A stretch of 64,000 nt of DNA from Trissonchulus latispiculum (taxonomy: Eukaryota > Nematoda > Enoplea > Enoplida > Ironidae). A model generated the notes under the pieces. The model saw only the letters and a list, made by a program, of their open reading frames with translations, was not told the DNA's origin and did not search any database. Positions 1-9,666 of the stretch are shown in pieces. The stretch covers positions 1-64,000 of the forward strand of contig JASAND010026213.1 in NCBI GenBank assembly GCA_030248195.1. The letters are read 5' to 3'. The translations under genes and the position numbers were made by a program. The stretch's first letter is position 1; every line of letters begins with the position of its first letter.

Positions 1-567
1 TAAGTTCTTTTATTTAGTATAACTGTTGTTTGACTGTTGGGCTTTGCCCCCCTAAATTCATATACTTGTTATTTCTATATTTGCTATATTTCTATAACTA
101 CTTGTTGTACTTTATTAAATATCTCCACTAGGTTTGTGTATTTTTGGTAGGTAATTACTGAGCTCCTAGGTTAGTTTAGCGTTATTTCTGAGGTGAGCGG
201 GTGTCACCCACTCACTAGGGCTAATTATTTGGCGAGGCTTCCCCGGCCGGCTCCTGCGCGGTTGGTGTGTTATTCACTTGTGCCACGGTCTCCTCGCTTG
301 AGTTGCTCTCGCGGGGTAACGGTATTATTGTGTTAAGTTAGTTTCACTCTGGTACCGCTACACTACCTACGTATGTACCTACATCTGATCTGTCCTGCTC
401 AAAGTACTTGTCAACGCCCGAAATAACTGGAGCCAAATCGAAAGCTTTCATCATTAAGGCCTGGAATGCACAATTCCAGGCCTAAAAAATTCAAGAGTAT
501 TATACACGTACTCTAAAATGCAAATATATGCATACATACATACAATACGTATTGAATTGTATATACG
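1..567. other. Intergenic sequence with a perfect 11-bp hairpin
   Basis: No convincing coding exon. The one clear structure is a hairpin at 457-483: AGGCCTGGAAT, a 5-base loop, then its exact complement. The short reading frame at 518-703 mostly lies in the repeat that follows and looks fortuitous. Part of this stretch could be untranslated sequence of an old retroelement, but no termini are visible. Confidence 0.4.
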
Positions 568-886
568 TATCATAGGGGTCGCGGCAGCGACCCCTATAAT
601 ATGTGTGAAAAATGGCTGGAGACAGTGTAAGATAAGCTGCGCAGAAGCTACGCAAAATCCTGCGCAGATTTCATGCGCAAATTGTAGAGCACATCGAGTT
701 TAGTATATCTGTGAAGTTTCAGCCCCGTATCACTTACCGTTAAAAAGTTGCGCCCCGGACCGGTTATGGCGGCGATGTTTTTCCCGGTTTCTCCTATTTG
801 ATGGTTGTATATATTACAGATGTTCGCCGCTTTCACGTGAACTGCAGCGGTGGGCCAACCTAAAGGGCTATAGGGTCTAGTAGTAC
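568..886 (-). mobile_element. 3' end of a terminal-hairpin element (N1, truncated)
   Basis: On the minus strand this reads into a terminal hairpin, AGGGGTCGC paired with GCGACCCCT around a 4-base loop, ending in ATGATA at 573-568. The same 320 bp recurs almost unchanged at 60528-60846 (same orientation) and 48585-48894 (opposite strand). Homology stops abruptly near 886, so this copy lacks the 5' part and the internal tandem array of the longer copies. No protein is encoded. Confidence 0.85.
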
Positions 887-1164
887 GCACAGGGTTTTTT
901 GGTCGCCGAACTTCAGGTCAAATGGCCTCAACGACTGAAATTTTTTAGGCCATCGCCCAAAAAATTTAGGCCATCCAAAATTTGTTAATTTTTAGGTTGC
1001 GCGTTATTGTACGCGTTGTTAAAATTACAGTTATCATGTATATATTCATGACTTATACGTATATCGCTGGCTGTTTAACAATAAAAATCGTCGTCATCAC
1101 TGTCCACACCAGAAAAACTACGTTTTTACCTTAAAATGGTAGAAACAGAACCTTATTAGCATAC
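887..1164. other. Unassigned AT-rich spacer
   Basis: No gene and no clear repeat partner in this window, apart from a short internal reiteration of a TTTTTAGGCCATC-like word near 938-975. Confidence 0.3.
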
Positions 1165-1202
1165 AGGGGCGGATCCAGGGGGGGAGCGGGGGGGGGGGGG
1201 CG
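1165..1202 (+). mobile_element. Isolated hAT-like terminus followed by a poly-G run
   Basis: CAGGGGCGGATCCAGG at 1165-1180 is identical to the left terminus of the complete hAT-like element at 44295-44663, and it is likewise followed by a long G run. No matching right end occurs nearby, so it looks like a fragment. It marks the point where the C-family element to its right loses its left half. Confidence 0.5.
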
Positions 1203-2655
1203 GCGATTGAAGCGATTAGTGCGAAATTTTTCAATTTGATTTTCTCATAAATATTGCGACCAAACTCGCTCAAATTTTGCATGCACGTTTATTTGACGGG
1301 TTCGCAGGGGCAATTTTTTTAGTTTTTGTTTAAGGTGGTGATTCCTTTTGGGCACATATTGTTGATTGACGGCGTAAACCAGGATGAAATTCAACGAAAC
1401 TTTCCAAAATAAGTTGTTTTAGCGTTCTAACACCCGCTGCGCAATCGCGCTTCAAAAATTCAATATTTGCGTTCAGGGCGGTTTTTGCCAATTTCTGAAC
1501 GTTTGGCAGCAGCTGCATGGCTATGACTATATCCATTCGAAAGAACTCGTTAAACTCTACAATTTTGCTTTTGAAAGCAACTTTCTAGCTTTTCCCTATC
1601 GTGAGATATAGCCAATTTTCTTATTTTGGCGTCAAAAACTTGTCCTTTCTGCAGAAATCAAATAATCCACTACTTCTTGAGCTACGAAAGCCGTAAAATT
1701 TAACTAAGGGTGTCGATTTAAAGGTCTCACAGAGGCCAATTATCGGAGGCATGACCATCGTACAATTGCTATCCCTTAGGCTGCTATCACAAAAAATGTA
1801 GTTTTTGCAAAAACACGACCAAATTTTTTCCAGCGATTGTGCAGAATTTAGTATGCAAGCTAGAGAGTTGCCACTTTGCAGATGTGTTCTACACAAAAAT
1901 ACCCCGGGACCCTTTTTTAGTTGCCCCGATAGCTGCTTTCTAACTGAAGTAGTGGCTTGCCAAAGTAGTGAAAAGTAGGCAAAATCCAGGTTGCGCAGAC
2001 ATTTTAGTTTATTTCTCCATAACGAAGAGCGATATAACAATAACTAAAAAAGGGTCCCCAGCTATTTGATAGAGTTATCGAATGCTCTAACCGATGTCCT
2101 GCGAAAAAATTTACTTCAGCCTGCAAAAAATCTGAAAAATTATACTTCTTCTAAAATACAGGAAAAACATTTTGGAAAGCCAAACTTAGACTCATTGTAC
2201 TCATTAAAAAGAGAAAATGTTAAGCTACATTTTGATATAAAGATGACTTCTTAACTCCAAATAATGAATGAATAATAGTGGTTCAAAGTTGATGTCTCCA
2301 AAAGGAATCACCACCTTATAAATCGTATATTCCGCGAGATATTGACTTTCAAAGTTTTCGAATATACATAAAATACTCAAAACTGCATAAATCAAAAACT
2401 GAAAAAATTGCCCCTGCGCTATGTTCATTTACGCATTTGTGCCAAATTTGAGCTAATTTCATTCAGCCGTTAATGAGTGACACCGTTTTGAAAATTTCAG
2501 CTTATCGCTCTTGTGTAAGTCGCAAGCCAAGCACTGGATTATTCAAATTCTGCATATTGCTAGCATTTAGCACCAGCTACCTATGCTGAAGGTTTGAAAT
2601 AGATTCGTTGGAAAATAAACTCAGGAGAACGGTTCCCGGTAATACAAGCGCCCCC
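1203..2655 (-). mobile_element. TTAA element family C, copy 1 (truncated, carries nested A1)
   Basis: The right end reads TCCCGGTAATACAAGCGCCC and abuts TTAA at 2656-2659. It is the inverted equivalent of the intact element at 6149-7067, and matching internal blocks are recognisable throughout 1203-1329 and 2320-2655. The left terminus is lost near 1203, next to a hAT-like end. Element A1 (1334-2315) interrupts it. No coding capacity is seen. Confidence 0.75.
1334..2315 (+). mobile_element. TTAA element family A, copy 1 (982 bp)
   Basis: The element begins GGTGGTGATTCCTTTTGG and ends with its inverse complement. The left flank is TTAA (1330-1333) and the right flank is a decayed TTAT (2316-2319). 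It has the same length as copies A2 and A4 and the same orientation as all other copies. Its short frames (such as 1621-2040) are not conserved between copies, so it is non-autonomous. TTAA duplication suggests piggyBac or Kolobok mobilisation, but no transposase is present to decide. Confidence 0.88.
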
Positions 2656-2659
2656 TTAA

Positions 2660-5053
2660 GTAATTTTAACATTAGACAGTGTTTTTAAACTCGAAAACTT
2701 GATTGCCAACATGTTTCTGAGTCCAGAATAAGGCCAATATTGAGTCTAGAAGTCCATAAAACCGTTATAAACGTGTAGTTCTCGCGATAATAAACACGTT
2801 AAGCCAAAAATTTGGACTTTTTTGAAAAATTTTGCAAAATTTACCCTAAAAATGCCCAAATTTTGGTCAATTTTTAGCCAAAAATTCGAAAATTTTCAAA
2901 AAATTAGCGAAAAATTGCTAAAATTCGCGTTATTACCTTAAAAATTGCTAAAAATTGCTGAAAATTGAGAAAAATTTTCAGTTTTTTAGCGAAAAACCGA
3001 TTTGATTTTTCGCCGAACCCCCGCCGAAAATTTTTCTTACCCCTCCCCCCAAATCTACTTTTTCTCGACCCCCCCTCTCCCTTTTTTGCCAAACCCCCCA
3101 CCCTACTTTTTTTCAAACCCCCCCCCCCACCCCACTTTTTTCGCCAGCCACACCGATGGGGGTTACCCCCCCCCCGCCCCAATTACACCTATGCCCAGAT
3201 TTTTGGCCAAAAAGTGGCCAAAAATGGCATAAAATCGAAAATTTAGGGGGGGTCCAACCATAGTTTCCCTGGAACTTTGGGTCTGGGGGGGGGTAAATCT
3301 TGGCCGACCTCCGAAATGTGATGGGGGGTACCCCCCCCCAACCCCCCCCCCCAGAATTCGGACCTCAGAAATTTCGAAAAATGGCCAAAAAATGCAAAAT
3401 TTTCTGTAATTTAGCCCTTTTTTCATCAAAATAAGGCTTGTTCTTAACGTTTTAGGTGTTTTTGTACCGTTTTAAAGCGATTTTAGGTCAAAATTTTAGA
3501 AAAATTTTTCAAAAAATGACCATGTTTCGATCAAATTTAGCTAACTTTTTGGGTCCAAAAATCGTTGGGGGGGGGGTTCGGGGGGGGGTAACCAAAAGTT
3601 GGGGGAGGGTAAGTCAAAAAATCTGGGGGGGGGTAAATTTGGGCAAAAATTTTGGGGGGGGGGATACCCCCCCCCCAACCCCCCCCCCCCCAAAGGAAAC
3701 TATGGGTCCACCCCTCCGTCGGAACCACCCCCCCCCAGATTTTTTGCCCGGCCACCATAGGTGTACCTTGAGAAAACGTTGGGGGAGGGGGTAGCTGAAA
3801 TTAGTGTGGGTGGTGTCAGCCGTTTTGAGGTGGGGTGGGGTCCGGAAAAATCGAGTTCGGGGGGGGGGGTTAAAAATTTTTTTGGTCAAAAATTTAGAAA
3901 AAAGGCGCAAATTTGATAACAAAAGCGTTATTTCCAACTAAAAATAAACAATATTTCTACATTTTTGCTCATTTACTCGAAAAAACTTGGGTTTTTGCAA
4001 AAATTTCGAATTTTTCCAAAAAATATCGAATTTTTGCTATTTTTGAGGCAAAATTTTCAAAATTTTGAGGGTGGGGTCTGGCAAATTTGGGTGGGTGGGG
4101 TCTGGGATTTGGCCATTTGGGGGGGGGTTCTGCCTCCAAATTTTCGAGGGTGGGGTCGGCACTTTTCCATTTGGGGGGAGGGGTACCCCCCCCCACCCCC
4201 CCCCCAGGTACACCTATGCCGGCCACACCTATGGAATGAAAAATCGAATTTGTGGGGGGGGGCTAAAAAATTTTTTTGGTCAAAAATTTAGGGAAAGTTC
4301 GCAAATTTGCTAAAAAAGCGTTATTTCCAACTAAAAATCAAAAATATTTCTTCATTTTTGCTCATTTATTCGAAAAAACTTGAATTTTTTGCAAATATTT
4401 CGAATTTTTACCCCCCCCCGCACCATAGTTTCCCTGGAATTTAGGGTCTCGGGGGGGGGGTATATCTTGGGATTTTGGTGGTCGTCGGTCGACCCCCGAA
4501 ATGTGATGGTGGGGTACCCACCCCCGAACCCCCCCCCCACACAAAATTTGGACCACAGCAATTTCGAAAAATGGCCAAAAATGCAAAATTTTCTCTATTT
4601 AGCCCTTTTTTCTTCACAATAATGCTTGTTTTTAACGTTTTTGGCGATTTGTACCGTTTTAAAGCGATTTTAGGTCAAAATTTTAGAAAACTTTTTCAAA
4701 AATGACCTTTTTTCGACCAATTTAGCTAACTTTTTGGGTCCAGAAATCGGTGGGAGGGTTCGGGGAGGGGGTAGCCAAAATTTGGGGGAGGGTAAGTTAA
4801 AAAACTATGGGGGGGCATACCTGAACGGGAGGTCAAATCTCACTGACCAAAATTTGGGCATTTTTAGGGTAAATTTTGCAAAAGTTTTCAAAAAAGTCCA
4901 AATTTTTGGCTTAACGTGTTTATTATCGCGAGAACTACACGTTTATAACGGTTTTATGGACTTCTAGACTCAATATTGGCCTTATTCTGGACTCAGAAAC
5001 ATGTTGGCAATCAAGTTTTCGAGTTTAAAAACACTGTCTAATGTTAAAATTAC
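2660..5053. mobile_element. TTAA element family B with ~210-bp inverted termini and G-run core
   Basis: Exactly flanked by TTAA (2656-2659 and 5054-5057). The termini GTAATTTTAACATTAGACAG are perfect inverses, and the inverted homology continues for roughly 210 bp on each side (to about 2875 and from about 4848). The core is several degenerate copies of a block with G or C runs of 6-12 bases and words such as TTTTGGTCAAAAATTT. The proline- or glycine-rich frames in the core are products of these runs, not genes. Confidence 0.85.
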
Positions 5054-5194
5054 TTAATGATTTCATGTTTTTCGGCATTAGCAACGGCTGAAAATGCGAT
5101 TTTTGACATAAAATAGAACAATTTTTTGGGGTGGTTTTGGGGGGGTCGTGGGGGGTCTAAAAAGGCCCCCCCCCCAAAATTCCGGGGGAGGGGG

Positions 5195-5400
5195 CCAGAC
5201 ATGTGCAGGAGGGGAAGTTCTGGGGGGGTGAAGGGCGGCCGAAGGCCGCCGAAAAACCGGATTTTTCCGGTTTTTTACCGGAAAAATCCGGATTCTGGGG
5301 GGGGGGGGTGAGTGACCCCTCTGGGGGGGTGAGCTCAGGTCTGGGGGGGTGAAACCCCCCCCAAACCCCCCCCCCCAAGCACACGTATGGAGGGGGCCCC
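5195..5400 (+). repeat. GC-rich hairpin repeat, copy 1 (family Q)
   Basis: This block contains nested inverted pairs (GGCGGCC with GGCCGCC; AACCGGATTTTTCCGGTT) and G runs. It is a clear homologue of 12996-13192: both run from a GACATGTGCA-type start to an AAGCACA-TGTATGG-type end. No target duplication was identified. Confidence 0.7.
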
Positions 5401-5520
5401 CCAACCCAAATCCCCGTTACACCTATGAATCTGGGGGGGAGGTAGCAAAAATCTGACCCCTTTCCCTCCCCTTGTCCACCTGTGGGGGGGGGGGGGTAAA
5501 TTTAAAATTTTGGGGGGATA

Positions 5521-5904
5521 CCGGGTGGTTAAGATGGCCGAGTGGTTAAGGCGTTCGACTTTGGATCCGATCGTCCGAGGACGAATCTTCGCTGCCACAA
5601 GGCTTTCACAAATCCCCTTGTGCAAGGGACTAAGCACATATCGGTTCGCCGTGGGCTCTAGCCAACCCAGCTATCCATCCTTAATTGGTCGGTAAATGGG
5701 TACTACGAATGTGGGAAGGTAACAGGAGACTGTGTAGTGCATCTGCCTTGAGGAGCTGGCCCCTCCTCCACGGTTGCAGCAATCATCATTCGAGGTGGCA
5801 CTCCTGGCTCAAGGGCAATGAAACCAGGGATGAGCACCGGCCCCCCATACTCTGTGAGGGTGGGAGGCTTCTCCAGGGGCAACCTTTACCTTTACCTTTA
5901 CCAG
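5521..5904 (+). mobile_element. tRNA-derived SINE, copy 1 (full length)
   Basis: The head is tRNA-like, with a good A box, TGGCCGAGTGG, at 5535-5545 and a weak B box near 5578-5590. A body of about 270 bp follows and ends in a (CTTTAC)n tail at about 5883-5902. The same head and body occur on the minus strand at 29919-30504. An isolated tRNA gene was considered. It was rejected because the anticodon stem does not pair well and because head and body recur as one unit. Confidence 0.85.
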
Positions 5905-6144
5905 ATCCAAAGTTCCAGGAAAACTACGGAGGGAAAGTAAAAAAATCTGGGAGGGGTTTGGTCGAAAAGTTTGGGGGAAAAGTCACTTAGCACTAGTGCT
6001 GTTCGCTCTTCCCGAGGGGTGGAGAATGGCGAATGACAAAAATTAAATTCTACGTAAAATTGCAAAGAATTTGATTGAATTAAATTTTGAGGGTTTTCAG
6101 TACTAACAGTATATACTACTAGCTTGCTTTCTGAAGACTGCAAC
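5905..6144. other. Spacer with short G runs
   Basis: No gene. A GGGAAAGTAAAAAAATCTGG-type stretch (5930-5985) resembles the G-run blocks of element B. Confidence 0.35.
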
Positions 6145-6148
6145 TTAA

Positions 6149-7067
6149 GGGGGCGCTTGCATTACCGGGAATGGTTCTACTGAGTTCATTTTTCAACCAA
6201 TCCATTTCAAACGTTCAGCAATGGTAGCTGGTGTTAGATAATAGCAATATTTAGAATTTGAAGAATACAATGGTTGGCTTGAGACCTACACAAAAGGGAT
6301 AAGTTTAAATTTTCAAAACGGTGTCATTCATTAACGGCTGAGTGAATTAGGCTCAAATTTTGCATAGGTGTATAAATAAACCTAACGCAGGGGCAATTTT
6401 TTTAGTTTCTCGATTTATGCAATGTTGAGAATTTTATTCATGTTCAAAAACTTTGAATGTCAATATTTCACGGAATATCCGACTTAAGCAAAAACTAAAA
6501 AAATTGCCCCTGCGTACCTCTGAAATAAACGTACATGCAAAATTTGAACAACTATGGTTGAAGAATTAATGAGAAAACTAATTTGGAAAATTTCACACTA
6601 ATCGCTTCTACTTTGCGCATATATTTTGATTTTAATAAGTTGTATAATGTATTTCATAAAAAACTAAACAAATCCAACACAAAAGCATTATGATATATCC
6701 AGTAGAACTCATTTTCGAACGACTAGTTTTTACTTTGCCATATCAAATGATAATGGTCAACGTAACTTTGCCATATATTCAACTGCCTGTAACTTTTGAT
6801 AGAAACTACGTACAGAAGAGATATGCATATCGTTGTAAAGCTCTTTTTATGCTCTTTTACCTGGTGCATATGAATTTGTCATACGAAGCTTTCGTCAAAT
6901 TTCGATTTTTTTAAGCCGTAATGGTAGCTACCAAACACGTGGTCTCTGTTGCCGAACTTTTGTCTAAACATGCCCCGATATCAAACCTAACTTCAGGTGG
7001 GAGTTCATTAAAATTGAACAATCGGTCCAAATTTTACATCTATAATCCCGATAATGCAAGCGCCACC
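6149..7067 (+). mobile_element. TTAA element family C, copy 2 (intact ends)
   Basis: Flanked by TTAA at 6145-6148 and 7068-7071. The termini are GGGGGCGCTTGCATTACCGG and the near-inverse at 7046-7067. It contains an internal inverted repeat, CGCAGGGGCAATTTTTTTAG at 6386 and its complement ending at 6514. An uninterrupted TTAA at 6484-6487 is the exact site that family A occupies in copy C1. No conserved coding sequence. Confidence 0.85.
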
Positions 7068-7071
7068 TTAA

Positions 7072-8023
7072 GACGGTAGCAGTAGCACCACACCACTATC
7101 GGGATGGACTTTGAACAAATACTGTGAACTCAATGCTTAATCAATTTCAAAGCTCTAGAGATTTGGCACATTTATTCTTTATTATGTGCTGCATCAAATG
7201 AGTTTGTCTCCTACGTTGCGGGACTGGCTAGCTGTCTACACAAGAGGAACTGTATTAAAAGATTTGAATTTAAATATTCCTTTAATCCTTTATGAATTCG
7301 TTTGAAATTTTTCATGCATTTTGAATGCATTAATTTATGCGCTCAGGCAGTTTTTTGTTAGTTTATCGTAAAAGTGCATTTTCGATTTTTAGCTTATTTT
7401 GAATATTGTAAATTCTATATCTTGCCTACTACTGCGTTTTTTCCAAAAACAAAGACAACGGCCTAAGCATATGCAGATATAAAACATATCTGCAGAATTT
7501 GGTCAAGCTTGGTTGAAGCAGTGACGAGAAAAAACAAAGACTTTGCAACATTTCATTGTTTGCTTTGGATTTAGGAATTCGCTATGCTTCCGACAGCTCC
7601 ACAGTGGTTTTGTTAAAATACACACATAAATAACACAATGACAACCTCTAAGGCCCAATAGAGTTAATTTTTGTATAAGATGATTTATATTACATTTCTT
7701 GTGCAAACGGTCTATGTAAATCAACCATATGTAAAATCATCCTTAACTTGTAATAGAAACCACATACAGAAGATATATCACACCATTTTAAAGCACTTTT
7801 TGTGCTCTTCAGCGTGGTAGACTAAAATTTAATATATAACTTTTAAATAGAAGCTTGATTATTTGCGCATGCGCAAAGCTAGTTAGCTAATTATGCTCTC
7901 TCTGACACCAAGATTTTGCGCAAAAACAGCTTCCCAACCAAACTTGATTTACCCAATGTTTTGTCAAGATTGCTTCATCTAAGCAAAAATTATGCAGAAA
8001 ATCCCGGTAGTGGTACTATCACC
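7072..8023 (+). mobile_element. TTAA element family D
   Basis: It shares its left TTAA (7068-7071) with the end of C2; the right TTAA is 8024-8027. The ends are related inverted sequences (ACCACNNNACTAYCGGGAT-type). About 950 bp, AT-rich, non-coding. It is separated by only 23 bp from the next TTAA element. Confidence 0.7.
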
Positions 8024-8054
8024 TTAAACTGTATTAGAACGCCATAACGTTTAA

Positions 8055-9036
8055 GGTGGTGATTCCTTTTGGTCACATATTGTTGGTTGGCGGCATAAAT
8101 CAAGATGAAATTTGATGAAACTTTCCGAAATAAGTTCTTTTAGCGTTATAACACCCTCCGCGCAAGCCCGATTCAAAAATTCGAGATTTCCGGTCAGAGC
8201 GGTTTTTTCCAATTTCTGAACGTTTGGCAGTAGCTACACAGTTATGAATATATTCATTCGACAGATCTCATCGAGCTTCATAGTTTTGCTTTTTAAAGCA
8301 ACTTTCTAGCTTTTCACTACCGTGAGATATAGCGGATTTTCTTCTTTTGGCGTCGAAAACTTGTCATTTCTGCAGAAATCAAATAATCCATCATTTCTTG
8401 AATTATGCAAGCCGTAAAATCAAACTAAGGGCGTCGATCTGAAGGTCTCATAGGGGCAAATTATCCGACGCATGATCGTCTTCCAACTGCTATCCTGTAG
8501 GCTGCTATTATAAAAAATGTAGTTTTTGCAAAAACACGACCATTTTTTTCCAAAGATTGTGGAGCATTCACCATGCAAGCTGGAGGGCTGCTACTTATCT
8601 TAATACGTTCTGCACAAATATACCCAGGGACGATTTTTTAGTTGCCCCGATTGCTGCTTTCTAGCTAAAGTAATCGCTTGACAAATTTGGAAAAAGTAGG
8701 CAAAATACAGGTTACGTACACATTTCAGCTTATTTCTCTGCAACGAAGAGCGATTTCACAATAACTAAAAAATCGTCCCCAGCTATTTGATGGAGGTATC
8801 GAATGATATAACCGATGTCTCACGAAAAAATTTACTTGAGTCTGCAAAAATGCTGGAAAATAATATTTGTTCTAAAATGTGTTTAAAATATCTTAGAATA
8901 GCAACATTAGTTTCGTGGCATGCATTAAAAAGAGAAAATGTCAAGCTACATTTTGATATAAAAATGGCTTCTTAACTCCAAGTAATGAATGAGTAATAAT
9001 GGTGCAAACTTTATGTGACCAAAGGGAATCACCACC
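8055..9036 (+). mobile_element. TTAA element family A, copy 2 (982 bp)
   Basis: Both flanking TTAA tetranucleotides are intact (8051-8054 and 9037-9040). Same orientation and length as A1 and A4, collinear throughout. Internal words such as AAAAACACGACCA and TTGCCCCGATTGCTGCTTTC are shared by all copies. Confidence 0.9.
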
Positions 9037-9091
9037 TTAAGCGCGTTACACAAACCGGAACGTTTCGGAACACCTGAAAACTTTTCACATA

Positions 9092-9663
9092 GGGTCTATT
9101 TCTTTAAAGATTAAAATGGTCGGATTAAACGGATTAAAAATCAGCCGGATTAAAATTTTAATTTCTATTTCTTTAATGCAGGATTAAACGGATTAAAAGG
9201 ATTAAAATTAACTCGTTTAATCCGACCATTTTTTATCCGCGGATTAAGCGAGTTGATTTTAATCCATTTAATCCGCCATTAAAGAAACAGCTATTAAAAA
9301 CTTTAATCCGCTAAATTTTAATCCGTTTCGCGTAGCTGCACGAGGATTAAAAGTCAGTTGAAAACGCAGGAGGAGGATTAAACGGATTAAAATTAATCTT
9401 TAAAGAAACAGCAATTAAATAGGTCGGATTAAAATTAAGTCGTTGGTGTTTTAGTCCGAAGTGTGAATAAAGAAACAGGATTAGATTAAAATTTTAATCC
9501 TAGGTGCATTGAAGAAATAGGATTAAATTTAATCCGTTTAACTAGTTTAACTCGCTGGATTAAATTTTAATCCGATTTAATCCGATCGTTCAATCTGATG
9601 TGCTATTTCTTTAATGCGGCTTAATTTTAATCTAATCCATTTAATCTTCAAAGAAATAGGGCT
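9092..9663. mobile_element. Foldback MITE built from GGATTAAA/TTTAATCC octamers (family H)
   Basis: Imperfect termini GGGTCTATTTCTTTAAAG and CTTCAAAGAAATAGGGCT lie between ATA trinucleotides (9089-9091 and 9664-9666). Almost the whole body is GGATTAAA in one orientation or the other, spaced by words like TTTCTTTAATG, so the element can fold into many alternative hairpins. It has no coding capacity. The design parallels MITEs G and I although the octamer differs. Confidence 0.8.
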
Positions 9664-9666
9664 ATA

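Noticed and set aside
2904..3937. Several 70-110-residue proline- or glycine-rich reading frames on both strands
   Set aside because: They are translations of G/C runs in the core of element B. Opposed frames overlap fully and no domain or splice support exists.
5527..5600. Genuine tRNA gene with TTG anticodon
   Set aside because: The anticodon stem is mispaired, the B box is degraded, and the head plus 270-bp body recurs at 29919-30504 with a 13-bp target duplication, so it is a SINE head.
9092..9663. Telomere-like or simple satellite interpretation of GGATTAAA runs
   Set aside because: The octamer occurs in both orientations and the block has inverted termini with a 3-bp duplication, so it is a MITE.
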